Notes under the pieces: generated by a model | Seen by the model: only the letters and a program-made list of their open reading frames with translations | What the model was told of the DNA's origin: nothing | The model's database searches: none | Shown: positions 1-10,170 of the stretch, piece after piece | Numbering within the stretch: position 1 is the stretch's first letter | Layout: each line of letters begins with the position of its first letter | Assembly (NCBI RefSeq): GCF_018336935.1 | Contig: NZ_CP068771.1 | Location: 3,286,001-3,350,000 of the forward strand | Reading direction: 5' to 3' | Length of the DNA: 64,000 bases | Source: Serratia plymuthica | GTDB taxonomy: Bacteria; Pseudomonadota; Gammaproteobacteria; Enterobacterales; Enterobacteriaceae | Position numbers and translations under genes: made by a program

Positions 1-303
1 CAGGCCGTAGGCCATGTTGTCGTACACGCTCATGTGCGGATACAGTGCGTAGTTCTGAAACACCATCGCGATGCCGCGATCTTTCGGTTCCATATCGGTC
101 ACGCGCTGGCTGTCGATATAAATATCGCCGCTGGTGGTGCGTTCCAGCCCGGCGACCATGCGCAGCAGCGTCGATTTGCCGCAGCCTGAAGGGCCGACCA
201 TCACGATAAACTCGCCGTCCGCCACGTCGAGATCGATTTGCTTAATCACCGGCGTTTTACCGTCGTAGGATTTGGTGACTGCCTGTAGTTTTAAACCTGC
301 CAT
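1..303 (-). CDS. ugpC: sn-glycerol-3-phosphate ABC importer, ATP-binding subunit (3' part outside window)
   Basis: Cytoplasmic ATPase that powers UgpBAE import of glycerol-3-phosphate and glycerophosphodiesters. Only about 100 N-terminal residues are in the window. They begin [16 protein letters not shown] and contain the Walker A motif GPSGCGKST and the Q-loop region [20 protein letters not shown], as in the CUT1/MalK-type sugar ATPases. The start is the ATG read from 303, 16 bp downstream of the ugpE stop in the same operon. The C-terminal regulatory domain is beyond the left edge. The family is certain; the ugpC name rests on operon position. Confidence 0.93.
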   Translation of the reverse strand, partial: MAGLKLQAVTKSYDGKTPVIKQIDLDVADGEFIVMVGPSGCGKSTLLRMVAGLERTTSGDIYIDSQRVTDMEPKDRGIAMVFQNYALYPHMSVYDNMAYGL

Positions 304-319
304 GTGAACATTTCTCTCG

Positions 320-1165
320 TTACTTCTCGCTGTCGACGAGACCGCGCACAAACCAGCGCTGCATCAGAAGAACCACCGTCAGCGGTGGAATTAAGGTCAG
401 AATCATCGCCGCCATTACCTGATTCCACTGGGTCGGCGCGCCGGAGGTGGAGATCATGCTCTTGATGCCCGCCACCGCGGTCCCCATCGAGGCGTCGCTG
501 GTGATCAGGATCGGCCACAGGTACTGGTTCCAGCCGTAGATAAAGGTGATGACAAACAGCGCCGCGAGATTGGTTTTCGACAGCGGCAGCACGATGTCCC
601 AGAAAAAGCGCATCGGCCCGGCACCATCGATGCGCGCCGCTTCCAGCAGCTCATCCGGCAGCGTCATGAAGAACTGGCGCAGCAGGAAGGTCGCGGTCGC
701 CGAGGCCATCAGCGGCAGCGTCAGGCCGGTGTAGCTGTCCAGCAGGTTCAGGGTGGAGATCACCTCCACCGTCGGGAAAATACGCACTTCCACCGGCAGC
801 ATCAGGGTAAGGAAAATCAGCCAGAAAAACAGGCTGCGCAGCGGGAAACGGAAATACACGATGGCATAGGCCGACAGCACCGACACCAGGATTTTGCCGA
901 AGGTAATCGCCAGCGCCATGATCACGCTGTTCAGCAGCAACAGCGAGAACGGCACCTTGAGGTTACCCACGCCGCCCTGCCAGATATTGCGGATGTTTTC
1001 CCACAGATGGCCGCCCGGTATCAGGGTCATCGGCACCTGAAACACCTGCTTATCGTCCAGCGTAGCGGCGACAAAAGCCACGTACAGCGGGAACAGCACC
1101 ACCAGCACGCCGATAATCAGCATTACGTGGCTGAAGATATCCAGCCCGCGTCGGTTCTCAATCAT
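320..1165 (-). CDS. ugpE: sn-glycerol-3-phosphate ABC importer, inner-membrane permease UgpE
   Basis: Second membrane subunit of the Ugp importer, 281 residues with six predicted hydrophobic segments. The EAA loop that contacts the ATPase is visible as [24 protein letters not shown] near residues 175-195. The start overlaps the end of ugpA by 4 bp (ATGA), so the two are probably translationally coupled. Length and motif agree with the MalG-like branch of CUT1 permeases. It lies in the order ugpB-A-E-C and should share their phosphate-starvation control. Confidence 0.95.
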   Translation of the reverse strand: MIENRRGLDIFSHVMLIIGVLVVLFPLYVAFVAATLDDKQVFQVPMTLIPGGHLWENIRNIWQGGVGNLKVPFSLLLLNSVIMALAITFGKILVSVLSAYAIVYFRFPLRSLFFWLIFLTLMLPVEVRIFPTVEVISTLNLLDSYTGLTLPLMASATATFLLRQFFMTLPDELLEAARIDGAGPMRFFWDIVLPLSKTNLAALFVITFIYGWNQYLWPILITSDASMGTAVAGIKSMISTSGAPTQWNQVMAAMILTLIPPLTVVLLMQRWFVRGLVDSEK

Positions 1166-2049
1166 TGGTAGCGCACCTTACGTTCGACAAAGCGGAACTG
1201 GATCACCGTCAGGCCAATCACCAACAGCATCAGGATCACCGACTGCGCCGCTGAGCTGGACAGATCCAGGCCGGCAAAGCCTTCGCGGTAGATCTTGTAG
1301 ATCAGCGTGGTGGTGGACTGTACCGGGCCACCGCCGGTGGCGGCATCAATCACCGGGAAAGTATCGAAGAAGGCGTACACCAGGTTAACCACCAGCAGGA
1401 AGAAGCTCACCGGGGTGATCAACGGCAACACCAGGTTGAAGAAACGCCGCACCGGGCCGGCGCCGTCGATAGCCGCCGCTTCCACCAGCGAACGCGGGAT
1501 CGATTGCAGGGCCGCCAGGAAAAACAGGAAGTTATAGCTGATTTGCTGCCACACCGAAGCCAGCACCACCAGGAACATCGCCTGCCCGCTGTGCTGCGCA
1601 TGGTTCCAGTTGTAACCCAGTCCGCCAAGGAAATGGGTGATCAGCCCCAGGCCGGGGTTAAACAAGAAGATCCACAATACCGCCGCCACGGCGGGGGCCA
1701 CGGCGTAGGGCAAGATCATCAGCGTCTGGTAAATCCGGCTGCCGCGCAGCACGTAATCCACCAACGCGGCGAAGAACAGCGACACCACCAGCCCGATACC
1801 CGCCACCAGGAAGCTGAAAATCAGCGTGGTGTAAAAAGAATCGAGATAGTACGGGTCCTGGAACAGTTGGCTAAAGTTATCCAACCCGACGAACTGGCTG
1901 GACAGGCCAAAGGGATCGAGGCTCTGCACCGAATACCACAGCGCCTCGCCGGCGGGCCACAGGAAAAATATTGCGGTTATCAGCAACTGCGGCAGCACCA
2001 AAACATAGGGCAGCCAGCTGCAGCCAAAACCGGGACGATGTGAGCTCAT
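1162..2049 (-). CDS. ugpA: sn-glycerol-3-phosphate ABC importer, inner-membrane permease UgpA
   Basis: First membrane subunit of the Ugp importer, 295 residues, MalF-like but short. It opens with a basic segment ([20 protein letters not shown]) running into the first membrane helix. The EAA loop [20 protein letters not shown] is near residues 193-212. It overlaps ugpE by 4 bp. It is separated from ugpB by about 210 bp that hold a palindromic repeat, so part of the ugpB message may end or be processed before this gene. Confidence 0.95.
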   Translation of the reverse strand: MSSHRPGFGCSWLPYVLVLPQLLITAIFFLWPAGEALWYSVQSLDPFGLSSQFVGLDNFSQLFQDPYYLDSFYTTLIFSFLVAGIGLVVSLFFAALVDYVLRGSRIYQTLMILPYAVAPAVAAVLWIFLFNPGLGLITHFLGGLGYNWNHAQHSGQAMFLVVLASVWQQISYNFLFFLAALQSIPRSLVEAAAIDGAGPVRRFFNLVLPLITPVSFFLLVVNLVYAFFDTFPVIDAATGGGPVQSTTTLIYKIYREGFAGLDLSSSAAQSVILMLLVIGLTVIQFRFVERKVRYQ

Positions 2050-2123
2050 AATCAGGGACTCATGAAGACAAAAGACAGGTGACTCAAAACGAGGTGAAGT
2101 GCGGTAGCCAAAATCATCACTTC

Positions 2124-2263
2124 AATAATTCCAGTTGACGTAGCGAGCGCCGCCAGATTGGGTGCGGACAGCGCACAGGACCCGGAGCGTACAGGTAGTA
2201 CGAGAGGAGTCCGAGCACTGCCCAATCCCAAGCTGGCAAGCGCAGTAGTCAAATGGGATTATT
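2124..2263. repeat. Palindromic intergenic repeat, family 2, copy between ugpB and ugpA
   Basis: An imperfect palindrome of about 140 bp runs from AATAATTCC to GGGATTATT. Its centre contains CAGCGCACAGGACCCGGAGC followed by GTAC-rich bases and GAGGAGTCCG. The same core recurs at about 38104-38225, so this is a dispersed repeat rather than a one-off hairpin. The right end includes the ugpB stop codon (TAA, 2259-2261). It is not ERIC: the ERIC core is absent. I could not assign it to a named family with confidence. Confidence 0.75.
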
Positions 2264-3578
2264 GCGTCGAAGATTCGAAGCGGCGCAGCAATACATCGCC
2301 GCGTTGTACGGCAGCGTCCAACGCTTGCTGTGGCGTTTTCTTGCCGGTCCACACGCCTTCCAGTTCTTCATCCACCACGCTGCGGATCTGCGGCATATTG
2401 CCCAGACGCAGGCCCTTGGTGAACGGCAATGGCGGCTTGTTCAGCATTTGACGCGTCGCAACGTCGGCGCCCGGGTTCTTGTCATAGAAGCCCTGTTGCT
2501 TGGTCAGATCGTAGGCGGCGGTGGTAATGGGCAGGTAGCCGGTTTTCTGGTGCCATTCGGCGGCAATTTCCGGTTGCGCCAAATACTGCAGGAACTCGGC
2601 TACGCCCTTGTAGGTAGCGGCATCTTTGCCGTTCATCACCCACAGGCTGGCGCCACCGATGATGGCGTTCTGCGGCGCGTTCTTGGCGTCGGCGTCGTAT
2701 GGCATCATGCCCACGCCATAGTTGAATTTGGCATAGTGTTTGATGTCCGCCAGCGAACCGGAAGAGGCGGTAGTGATGGCGCAGTCGCCGCTGTAGAACT
2801 TCTCGGTCGATTCGTCTTTACGGCCGAAGTAGGTGAAATCACCCTTCTTGTTCATGTCCGCCAGCAGCTGGATATGTTTGACCTGCAAAGGTTTGTTGAA
2901 CTCCAGCTTGGCGCTGGCGCCGCCGAAGCCGTTGTTTTCGGTAGCGAACGGCACACCGTGCCAGGCGCTGAAGTTCTCGAGTTGGATCCAGCCCTGCCAG
3001 CCGCTGGCGTAGCCGCACTTCATGCCGGCCTCACGCAGTTTGGCGGTGTCCGCCGCCAGCTCTTGCCAGGTTTTTGGCGGCTGATCCGGGTTCAGGCCGG
3101 CTTTTTTGAACGCGTCCTTGTTGTAATACAGCACCGGGGTGGAGCTGTTGAACGGCTGGGACAGCAAATGGCCGCTCTTGTTGTCGGTGTAGTAACCGGC
3201 CACCGTCGGCACGAACACCGATTCGTCAAAGTTGATGCCGGCATCTTTGAACACCTGATACACCGGTTTGATCGCTTTGCTCGCCATCATGGTGGCGGTG
3301 CCCACTTCGTAAACTTGCAAAATCGCCGGTGCCTTGCCGGAACGGTAAGCCGCAATGCCCGCCGCCAGGTTCTGTTCGTAGTTGCCTTTATAAACCGGAA
3401 CGATTTTGACGTCGCTATGCGACTGGTTAAAGCGGTCCGCCAGGGAATCCACTTCTTTCCCCAGTTCACCTTCCATCGAATGCCAGAACGGGATCTCGGT
3501 CGCCGCCAGTGCCTGAGTGCTGACCGCCAGGGTCAACGCGACGCACAGCGTAGTTTTGCGAATAGCGTAGGTGAGCAT
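2259..3578 (-). CDS. ugpB: sn-glycerol-3-phosphate periplasmic binding protein UgpB
   Basis: Periplasmic solute-binding protein of the Ugp importer, 439 residues. A signal peptide ([19 protein letters not shown]...QALA) precedes the mature start [18 protein letters not shown], typical of UgpB. The ATG read from 3578 is preceded by AGGAGT about 5 nt upstream. An in-frame extension back to 3710 lacks a plausible ribosome site and would bury the signal peptide, so it was not used. First gene of ugpBAEC; tandem Pho boxes lie about 145-185 bp upstream. Confidence 0.96.
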   Translation of the reverse strand: MLTYAIRKTTLCVALTLAVSTQALAATEIPFWHSMEGELGKEVDSLADRFNQSHSDVKIVPVYKGNYEQNLAAGIAAYRSGKAPAILQVYEVGTATMMASKAIKPVYQVFKDAGINFDESVFVPTVAGYYTDNKSGHLLSQPFNSSTPVLYYNKDAFKKAGLNPDQPPKTWQELAADTAKLREAGMKCGYASGWQGWIQLENFSAWHGVPFATENNGFGGASAKLEFNKPLQVKHIQLLADMNKKGDFTYFGRKDESTEKFYSGDCAITTASSGSLADIKHYAKFNYGVGMMPYDADAKNAPQNAIIGGASLWVMNGKDAATYKGVAEFLQYLAQPEIAAEWHQKTGYLPITTAAYDLTKQQGFYDKNPGADVATRQMLNKPPLPFTKGLRLGNMPQIRSVVDEELEGVWTGKKTPQQALDAAVQRGDVLLRRFESSTQ

Positions 3579-3602
3579 GCCTAACTCCTGAAAAAAGCTG
3601 GT

Positions 3603-3665
3603 GTATCCCCTGCATCTTTCAAGCCGCAGCCGCGTTGCTGCAACGTGAAATCTCTTGGGGCAATA
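3603..3665. repeat. Short ERIC-like palindrome in the ugpB leader
   Basis: About 63 bp with ends and arms resembling ERIC termini (GCATCTTTCAAGC near the left, CTGCAACGTGAAATCTCTTGGGG at the right) but without the central ERIC core. It resembles the ends of the element at 52001-52125 with the middle removed. It lies between the Pho boxes and the ugpB start, so it would be in the 5' untranslated RNA. Confidence 0.5.
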
Positions 3666-3722
3666 AGCGCGTGAGCGAAAAGAATCAGTTTTTTGTTCGG
3701 AAGCTAACATGCCATGCTCGGA

Positions 3723-3761
3723 TGACAGAAAAATAACTAAAAAATGACAGCAAGGTGACAG
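3723..3761 (-). promoter_or_regulatory. Tandem PhoB binding sites (Pho boxes) of the ugp operon
   Basis: On the minus strand the half-site CTGTCA occurs at 3756-3761, 3745-3750 and 3723-3728, with a degenerate copy at 3734-3739. All are spaced exactly 11 bp, which gives two abutting Pho boxes of the known form CTGTCA-N5-CTGTCA. PhoB activates ugp in E. coli under phosphate starvation. Spacing and orientation toward ugpB support the same control here. Confidence 0.85.
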
Positions 3762-3826
3762 AGAAGTGAAGTGCAGGTTGCGGTTTGATGTCGGCGACGA
3801 GGAGAATCTCCCCGCCGCCGCGGGGA

Positions 3827-5014
3827 TTACAGTGAACGACGCAGGCGGGCGACCGCTTCCTGCATCTGTTGTTCAGTGGCGGTGGCGAACGACAAACGGA
3901 AGGTTGAGCGATCCGGGTTATCGGAGAAGAAATATTCCCCCGGCACGAACACCACGCCCTGTTGCAGGGTGGTTTTCAGCCATTCGGTGGCGTTGAACGG
4001 CTGACGGAAACGCGCCCACAGGAACATGCCGCCCTTCGGCATATCAAAGGTGATGTGATCACCCAGCTCTTTCTCCACCAGCGCAGCCAGGATCTCGCCC
4101 TTTTGCTTGTAGGCGGCGCGGATCTTTTCGATCTGCCCCGGCAGACGATCCAGACCCAGGTAGCATTCGACGATGCTCTGCGACAGCGCGCTGGCGTGCA
4201 GATCCGCAGCCTGTTTGATGATCGCCACTTTGTGCAGCAGGAACTCAGGCAAAATAGCCCAGCCCAGGCGCAAGCCCGGCGCCAGGATCTTGGAGAAGGT
4301 CGAGGTGTAGATAATGTTATCGGTATGGCCCAGCACCCGCTGCGAAACCTGATGCAGCGTGGCGTTACGCTCATCGGTAAAGCGCAGCTCGCCGTACGGA
4401 TCATCTTCGATAATCAGGAAGTTGTGCTCGGCCGCCAGTTTCACCAGCAGTTCGCGGCGCGGTGCGCTCAGCGTGAGGCCGCTTGGGTTGCCAAAGTTCG
4501 GCACCACGTACACGCCCTTGATGCGCTGGGTTTTCAGCAGCTCGGCAAGCTCTTCAACCACCATGCCGTCGCTGTCGGATGACACCGACATGATGTTGGC
4601 TTCCGCCAGCTCCAGCGTCTGCAGCGCCGCCAGATAGGTCGGGCGCTCCACCACAAACACGTCGCCTGGGTTGACGATAGCGCGCATCACCAGATCCAAC
4701 GCCTGCTGGGAGCCGGCGGTCACCATCACTTCTTCTGCCGTGGCGACAACGCCGCGCTCGGCGCACAGCGCGCAAATGCGTTCACGCAGCAGCGGGCTGC
4801 CTTCGGTCAGGCCATACTGGAAGGCGCTTTTTGGCTGCTCGGTGATCGCCTGATGGGTGGCAATGCTGAGCCCTTCAAAATCAAACAGGGCATCAGAGGG
4901 GATGCCGCCCGCCAGCGAAATGACGTTTTCCATCTTACTGTGCTTGAGCAATTCACGGATTGCCGAGCTTTTTACGTTGACGATGCGCTGCGCGAGTAAC
5001 CCTTCTGTCTTCAT
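3827..5014 (-). CDS. PLP-dependent class I/II aminotransferase
   Basis: Cytoplasmic fold-type I aminotransferase, 395 residues. Visible motifs are PNFGNPSG (about 172-179), [10 protein letters not shown] (201-210) and the Schiff-base lysine in [16 protein letters not shown] (Lys242). The sequence resembles stand-alone enzymes related to MocR/2-aminoadipate aminotransferases; no N-terminal winged helix is present. It lies just downstream of livKHMGF on the same strand, which suggests branched-chain or related amino acids as substrates. That is inference from context, and the exact substrate cannot be read from sequence. Confidence 0.85.
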   Translation of the reverse strand: MKTEGLLAQRIVNVKSSAIRELLKHSKMENVISLAGGIPSDALFDFEGLSIATHQAITEQPKSAFQYGLTEGSPLLRERICALCAERGVVATAEEVMVTAGSQQALDLVMRAIVNPGDVFVVERPTYLAALQTLELAEANIMSVSSDSDGMVVEELAELLKTQRIKGVYVVPNFGNPSGLTLSAPRRELLVKLAAEHNFLIIEDDPYGELRFTDERNATLHQVSQRVLGHTDNIIYTSTFSKILAPGLRLGWAILPEFLLHKVAIIKQAADLHASALSQSIVECYLGLDRLPGQIEKIRAAYKQKGEILAALVEKELGDHITFDMPKGGMFLWARFRQPFNATEWLKTTLQQGVVFVPGEYFFSDNPDRSTFRLSFATATEQQMQEAVARLRRSL

Positions 5015-5045
5015 TTCTTATTCTCGTAATCGTTATAAATTTTGT

Positions 5046-5149
5046 AGGGGCAGGGTACGCGGCGACCGAGCTACTCGGGCGACCCCATTAGCCCCCACAG
5101 GGGAGTGAGTGCAGCCAACAACGCTGCAGCTTGAAAAACGACGGGTATT
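5046..5149. repeat. Divergent ERIC-like element between livF and the aminotransferase gene
   Basis: The right part (GTGCAGCCAACAACGCTGCAGCTTGAAAA...GGGTAT) matches the ERIC right end seen at 9010-9054. The left part is diverged. It ends 1 nt before the livF stop codon (TGA read 5152-5150), as other ERIC copies here do at livK, pldA and yigB. Confidence 0.6.
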
Positions 5150-5851
5150 TCAGCCGCCCAGGTAGGCGGAGCGAACTGCTTCGTTTGCTAACAATGCGGC
5201 TCCCGTATCTTCCAACACCACGCGCCCGTTTTCCAGTACATAACCGCGATCCGCCAATTTCAGCGCCTGATTGGCGTTTTGCTCCACCAGGAAGATGGTC
5301 ATGCCCTCTTCGCGCAGCTGCTGAATAATGTCGAAAATCTGCTGGATGATGATCGGCGCCAGCCCGAGGGAGGGTTCGTCGAGCAACAACAGCTTCGGCT
5401 GGCTCATCAGCGCGCGGCCGATCGCCAGCATCTGCTGTTCACCGCCGGACATGGTGCCGGAGCGCTGGTTGCGACGTTCCAGCAGGCGCGGGAACAGACC
5501 GAACACCCGCTCGATACGCTGCTGGTACTGGTGACGATCGGCAAAAAAGCCGCCCATCGCCAGATTCTCTTCCACCGTCATGCGCGAGAATACCCGGCGC
5601 CCTTCCGGCACTATCGCCACCGCCTCACGCATAATGCGCGAAGTCTGCCACTGAGTAATATCCTGGTCGAGGAAGGTAACGCTGCCTTCGGTGGCACGCG
5701 GCTCACCGCACAGCGTGCCGAGCAGCGTGGTTTTACCGGCGCCGTTGGCGCCGATCAGGGTGACTATCTCGCCCTGCCTGATATTCAGGCTGACCTGATG
5801 CAACGCCTGGATTTTGCCGTAATGGGCGGATACCTGATTAAATGACAGCAT
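5150..5851 (-). CDS. livF: Branched-chain amino acid ABC importer, ATPase LivF
   Basis: Second ATPase of the LIV importer, 233 residues. It shows Walker A GANGAGKTTLLG, signature MSGGEQQML and Walker B LLLLDEPSLGLAP, followed by the family-typical LVEQNANQAL. Its ATG shares one base with the livG stop (TAATG), indicating coupled translation. Last gene of livKHMGF; the downstream aminotransferase may or may not be co-transcribed across the ERIC-like repeat. Confidence 0.96.
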   Translation of the reverse strand: MLSFNQVSAHYGKIQALHQVSLNIRQGEIVTLIGANGAGKTTLLGTLCGEPRATEGSVTFLDQDITQWQTSRIMREAVAIVPEGRRVFSRMTVEENLAMGGFFADRHQYQQRIERVFGLFPRLLERRNQRSGTMSGGEQQMLAIGRALMSQPKLLLLDEPSLGLAPIIIQQIFDIIQQLREEGMTIFLVEQNANQALKLADRGYVLENGRVVLEDTGAALLANEAVRSAYLGG

Positions 5852-6621
5852 TAAGCTTCCCCCAAATACGCCCGGATCACGTCCGGGTTGTTACGAATTT
5901 CTGCCGGCGTGCCCTGCGCCAGCGGCGTGCCCTGATTCACCACGTAGATACGATCGGAAATGCCCATCACCAGCTTCATGTCGTGCTCGATCAGCAGCAC
6001 CGACACTTTATGCTGGTTGCGCAGCTCGACGATCAAGTGGTCCAGCTCGTCGGTTTCCTTCGGGTTCAGGCCCGCAGCGGGTTCGTCCAGCATCAGCAGT
6101 TCCGGGCGTGTCACCATGCAACGCGCAATCTCCAGCCGCCGCTGCTGGCCGTAGGCCAGATTGCCCGCCGAACGGTTAGCCATCTCGAGCAGGCCAACGC
6201 GTTGCAGCCATACGGAAGCGCGTTCCAGCGCGTCGGCTTCGGCACGGCGGAAGGCGGGGGTTTTCAGCAGCCCGGCGAATACGCCGCTTTTCAGGTGCTG
6301 ATGCTGGGCGACCAGCAGGTTCTCAATCACCGTCATTTCGCGGAACAGCCGCACATGCTGGAAAGTGCGCACCACGCCCATACGGGCAATCGTCTGGCCA
6401 GGCAGCCCTTCCAGATGGCGATCGCGCAGCTTGATGGTACCGCCAGTGGGGCGGTAAAAACCGGTCAGGCAGTTAAACACCGTGGTTTTTCCCGCGCCGT
6501 TCGGGCCGATCAGCGAAACAATTTCGCCTTCGTTCAACTCGAGCGCCACGTTATTCACCGCCAGCAGGCCGCCGAAACGCATCGACAGACCTTCTACTTT
6601 CAACAGAGGTTGCATGCTCAT
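5851..6621 (-). CDS. livG: Branched-chain amino acid ABC importer, ATPase LivG
   Basis: First ATPase of the LIV importer, 256 residues from the start [18 protein letters not shown]. Walker A is [12 protein letters not shown], Walker [14 protein letters not shown], and the signature is the LivG-type [12 protein letters not shown]. The start at 6621 overlaps the livM stop as ATGA and is the expected family start. A longer in-frame reading to 6696 lies wholly inside livM and was rejected. Confidence 0.96.
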   Translation of the reverse strand: MSMQPLLKVEGLSMRFGGLLAVNNVALELNEGEIVSLIGPNGAGKTTVFNCLTGFYRPTGGTIKLRDRHLEGLPGQTIARMGVVRTFQHVRLFREMTVIENLLVAQHQHLKSGVFAGLLKTPAFRRAEADALERASVWLQRVGLLEMANRSAGNLAYGQQRRLEIARCMVTRPELLMLDEPAAGLNPKETDELDHLIVELRNQHKVSVLLIEHDMKLVMGISDRIYVVNQGTPLAQGTPAEIRNNPDVIRAYLGEA

Positions 6622-7889
6622 GCCTGTTCCCCCTTGTCGGCCGTTTTCAACTTCAACTGCGGGCGCTTCATCGGCAGCAGCCCTTGCGGCCGCCAAATCA
6701 TCATCAGCACCATCAATGCACCCAGCAACAGCATGCTGTATTCGTTCAGATCACGCATCATCTCGCGCGACACCACCAGCAAGATAGCCGCCAGGATCAC
6801 CGCGAACTGCGACCCCATACCGCCCAACACCACAATCGCCAGCACGAAGGCCGACTCGACGAAGGTGAATGACTCCGGGCTGACGAAGCCCTGGCGCGCG
6901 GCGAACAGCGTACCGGCAAAACCGGCGAAGGCGGCGCTGATGGTAAAAGCGGTCAGTTTGATTTTGGTCGGGCTCAGGCCCAGCGAGCGGCAGGCGATTT
7001 CATCTTCACGCAGCGCTTCCCAGGCGCGGCCCAATGGCATACGCAGCAGGCGGTTGATCACAAACAGCGTCAGCACCACCAGCAGCAGCGCCACCAGATA
7101 CAGGAACACGATGCGATCGCTCGGATCGTATTTCAGGCCGAAGAAATTATGGAAGGTATCCCAGCCGCCGTCCCGCGCGCTGCGGTTAAACTCCAGCCCG
7201 AAAAAGGTCGGTTTCGGGATCTGGCTGATGCCGTTCGGCCCGCCGGTGATCTCGGTGTTGTTCAGCAACAGGATACGTACGATCTCGCCGAAGCCCAGCG
7301 TCACAATCGCCAGGTAGTCGCCGCGCAAACGCAGCACCGGGAAACCGAGCAGGAAACCGAAGATGGCGGTGACGATGCCCGCCAACGGCAGGCTTTCCCA
7401 GAAGCCGAGGCCATAATAGTGATTCAGCAACGCGTAGGTATAGGCGCCGATGGCGTAGAAGCCGCCGTAACCCAGTACCAGCAGGCCGGACAGCCCGACC
7501 ACCACGTTCAGGCCCAGGCCGAGCATCACGTAGATCAACGTCAGGGTGGCGATATCCACCGTACCGCGCGACACCAGAAACGGCCAGGCGATCGCGGCAA
7601 CGATAATCGCCGCCGCCAACAGCTTCTGGCGTGGGGTGGTGCCGTCAAAGCTCGGTAATACAAAAGAGGGGCCGGACAGTTTTTTCAGCCCCTGCTGCAT
7701 CAGCGGGCGCAACAGTTGGAAGAAGAAGACGATGACGCAGCCGATGCCGATCCACATCCAGCGCACTTCCGCCGCGCCGTGGACCACCAGCTTGGTACCG
7801 TCCAGGCTCAGTTGCATGCCCATCAGGAACGACGCCATCACAAACAGCACCACCGAGGCTATCAGCGCATTAAGCAGATTGAGTTTCAT
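6618..7889 (-). CDS. livM: Branched-chain amino acid ABC importer, permease LivM
   Basis: Inner-membrane permease, 423 residues with about ten hydrophobic segments and the long N-terminal extension typical of enterobacterial LivM. The coupling region [21 protein letters not shown] is visible near residues 295-315. It overlaps livH at its start and livG at its end by 4 bp each. It forms the channel with LivH. Confidence 0.96.
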   Translation of the reverse strand: MKLNLLNALIASVVLFVMASFLMGMQLSLDGTKLVVHGAAEVRWMWIGIGCVIVFFFQLLRPLMQQGLKKLSGPSFVLPSFDGTTPRQKLLAAAIIVAAIAWPFLVSRGTVDIATLTLIYVMLGLGLNVVVGLSGLLVLGYGGFYAIGAYTYALLNHYYGLGFWESLPLAGIVTAIFGFLLGFPVLRLRGDYLAIVTLGFGEIVRILLLNNTEITGGPNGISQIPKPTFFGLEFNRSARDGGWDTFHNFFGLKYDPSDRIVFLYLVALLLVVLTLFVINRLLRMPLGRAWEALREDEIACRSLGLSPTKIKLTAFTISAAFAGFAGTLFAARQGFVSPESFTFVESAFVLAIVVLGGMGSQFAVILAAILLVVSREMMRDLNEYSMLLLGALMVLMMIWRPQGLLPMKRPQLKLKTADKGEQA

Positions 7890-8812
7890 ACCTTCTCAAC
7901 CTCCGGCCGCCCAAGGATGCCGGTTGGCATGATCAGCAACACCACGATCAGCAACGCGAACGACACCACGTCTTTATATTCGGTGCTCAGGTAGGCCGAG
8001 GTCAGCGCTTCTGCCACTCCCAGCACCAGCCCGCCGATCATCGCGCCGGGAATGCTGCCGATGCCGCCCAATACTGCCGCGGTAAAGGCTTTCATGCCGG
8101 CCATAAAGCCGATGTACGGGTTGATTACGCCGTAGAACTGGCCAAGCAGCACGCCGGCCACCGCCGCCATCACGGCACCGATCACGAAGGTCAGTGAAAT
8201 GACCCGGTCGGTATTGATGCCCAACAGGCTGGCCATCTTCAAATCTTCCGCGCAGGCGCGGCAGGCGCGGCCCATGCGGGAATAACGGATAAACAGCGTC
8301 AGCGCCAGCATCGCCAGGAAGGTGACGACCCAGATAATCAGCTGCATGGTGCTGATGGTGGCGGCGAAGCCATTGCTTTCGCCCAGCACCCATTGGCCGG
8401 TGACCAGGCTAGGCAGAGCCAGATCGCGCGAGCCCTGCGTCAGGCTGACGTAGTTTTGCAGGAATATCGACATGCCGATGGCGGAAATCAGCGCTATCAG
8501 ACGCTTGGAGTTGCGCACCGGCTTATAGGCCACCCGCTCTATGCTCCAGCCGTAGGCGCTGGCGATCACGATCGACACCAAAAACGCGGCGCCAATCAGC
8601 AGCCAGCCGACGTCGATACCGAGCATCATCAGGGCGGCGATAACAATAAAGGAGACATAACTGCCGATCATATACACCTCGCCGTGGGCGAAGTTGATCA
8701 TGCCGATAATGCCGTAGACCATGGTGTAACCGATGGCGATCAATGCATAGGTGCTGCCCAACGTTAAGCCGTTGAACATCTGCTGCACAAAATAGAGGAG
8801 CTGCTCTGACAT
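7886..8812 (-). CDS. livH: Branched-chain amino acid ABC importer, permease LivH
   Basis: Inner-membrane permease, 308 residues, eight or so hydrophobic segments. The opening [20 protein letters not shown] and the segment [24 protein letters not shown] (cytoplasmic coupling loop) are characteristic. The gap of about 240 bp to livK holds a short ERIC-like palindrome and a full ERIC, so livHMGF expression may be partly uncoupled from the more abundant binding-protein message. Confidence 0.96.
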   Translation of the reverse strand: MSEQLLYFVQQMFNGLTLGSTYALIAIGYTMVYGIIGMINFAHGEVYMIGSYVSFIVIAALMMLGIDVGWLLIGAAFLVSIVIASAYGWSIERVAYKPVRNSKRLIALISAIGMSIFLQNYVSLTQGSRDLALPSLVTGQWVLGESNGFAATISTMQLIIWVVTFLAMLALTLFIRYSRMGRACRACAEDLKMASLLGINTDRVISLTFVIGAVMAAVAGVLLGQFYGVINPYIGFMAGMKAFTAAVLGGIGSIPGAMIGGLVLGVAEALTSAYLSTEYKDVVSFALLIVVLLIMPTGILGRPEVEKV

Positions 8813-8859
8813 ACTCTGACCCTTGGCTTCGCTTTTATAGCAACCTGGAATGAAAACCA

Positions 8860-8927
8860 GTAAAGATGCTTACTCCCAATGAATTTCACGTTACAACTAA
8901 CAACGCTGCAACGTGAAAGACGCGGGG
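8860..8927. repeat. Short ERIC-like palindrome upstream of livH
   Basis: About 65 bp with ERIC-type arms (CCCAATGAATTTCACGTT and CTGCAACGTGAAAGACGCGGGG), closely similar in layout to the short copy at 3603-3665. It directly adjoins the full ERIC at 8928. The pair makes up most of the livK-livH gap. Confidence 0.5.
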
Positions 8928-9054
8928 TATACCCAGAATAATTGGAGTTGCATCAAGGCGGCAAGAGCAAGAATCCCCAGGAACTTACTCAAGTAAGTGA
9001 CTGGGGTGAATGCTCGCAGCCAACACGGAGGCAGCTTCAAGTATGAAGGGTATA
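8928..9054. repeat. ERIC element between livK and livH
   Basis: Exactly 127 bp, from TATACCC to GGGTATA, with the ERIC core CCCCAGGAACTTACTCAAG and AAGTAAGTGACTGGGGTGA that the classic ERIC primers recognise. The element ends at 9054 and the livK stop codon (TAA) occupies 9057-9055, so the two are flush. Confidence 0.95.
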
Positions 9055-10170
9055 TTATTTGATTGGTGTTGATGTGCCGTCTGCATGCCATTCAAATACG
9101 CCGAACTCGAAACCTTTCAGATCGCCCTTCTCATCCCAGCTCAGCGGCCCCATCACGGTGTCCACCGGCTTGCCGGTTTTCAGATCCTTGACGATGTCGG
9201 CCGGTTCCTGGCTGCCGCTGCGCTCCATCCCGGTAGTCAGAGATTGCAGCGCTGCGTAAGTGGTCCAGACGAACGGCCCGGTCGGATCCAGCTTCTTGGC
9301 TTTCAGTGCATCCACAATAGGTTTGTTGGCAGGTACCTGATCGTAACGTTTAGGCAGGGTCACCAGCATGCCTTCCGAGGCGGCACCGGCAATGTTGGAC
9401 AGCGAGGAGTTGCCCACGCCCTCTGGCCCCATAAAGCGGGTGGTCAGGCCCGCCTGTTTCGCCTGGCGCAGGATCTGCCCCATTTCCGGGTAGTAGCCGC
9501 CAAAGTAAACGAAATCGACGTTTTCTTTCTTCAGGCGCGCCACCAGAGTGGAGAAATCTTTATCCCCGGCAGTGATGCCTTCAAACATCACCACGTCGGT
9601 ACCCTGTTTTTTCAGGCTGTCGCGCACCGAGCGCGCCAGGCCTTCGCCATACTGCTGCTTGTCGTGAACCACGGCAATGCGCTTGGGTTTGATTTCGCTG
9701 AGGATGTATTTCGCCGCGGTCGGGCCCTGATCGGAATCCAGCCCGGTGGTGCGCATGATCATCTTGTAACCACGGGTGGTCAGATCGGCGTTGGTGGCCG
9801 CCGGGGTAATCATGATCACGCCTTCGTCTTCATAGATATCGGAAGCCGGTTGAGTCGAGGACGAGCACAGGTGGCCGATCACATAGCGAATGCCGTCGTT
9901 AATCACCTTGTTGGCAACCGCGACCGCCTGTTTCGGGTCACAGGCGTCATCGTATTCCACGCCGACCAGCTTATCGCCCTTGATGCCGCCCTTGGCGTTG
10001 ATATCGGCAATCGCCTGACGAGCACCGGTGAACTCCATATCGCCATACTGCGCGACCGGGCCGGACATTGCGCCCACGATCGCTACCTTGATGTCTTTCG
10101 CCATTGCCGAATGACCGATAGCCATCGCGATACAACCCGCCAACAGCGCCTTACCTTTTGTTAATTTCAT
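9055..10170 (-). CDS. livK: Branched-chain amino acid periplasmic binding protein
   Basis: Periplasmic binding protein, 371 residues, with signal peptide [24 protein letters not shown] and mature start [20 protein letters not shown]. The two cysteines of the usual disulfide are seen in DDACDPKQ and GHLCSSSTQ. The start at 10170 has GGGGAT about 5 nt upstream; an extension to 10221 was rejected because it would mask the signal peptide. It precedes livHMGF. E. coli has both livJ and livK near panM; only one is present here, and the livK name rests on position. Confidence 0.94.
   Translation of the reverse strand: MKLTKGKALLAGCIAMAIGHSAMAKDIKVAIVGAMSGPVAQYGDMEFTGARQAIADINAKGGIKGDKLVGVEYDDACDPKQAVAVANKVINDGIRYVIGHLCSSSTQPASDIYEDEGVIMITPAATNADLTTRGYKMIMRTTGLDSDQGPTAAKYILSEIKPKRIAVVHDKQQYGEGLARSVRDSLKKQGTDVVMFEGITAGDKDFSTLVARLKKENVDFVYFGGYYPEMGQILRQAKQAGLTTRFMGPEGVGNSSLSNIAGAASEGMLVTLPKRYDQVPANKPIVDALKAKKLDPTGPFVWTTYAALQSLTTGMERSGSQEPADIVKDLKTGKPVDTVMGPLSWDEKGDLKGFEFGVFEWHADGTSTPIK

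Noticed and set aside
2253..3584. 443-codon plus-strand ORF opposite ugpB
   Set aside because: Complementary shadow of a real, signal-peptide-bearing gene. It is full of His, Gln and Arg as expected from antisense of GC-rich coding DNA, and no family is recognisable.
5842..7317. 491-codon plus-strand ORF opposite livG and livM
   Set aside because: Antisense shadow across two well-supported overlapping genes; low-complexity composition and no start context.
9085..10164. 359-codon plus-strand ORF opposite livK
   Set aside because: Shadow of livK; starts and ends within it and has no recognisable domain.
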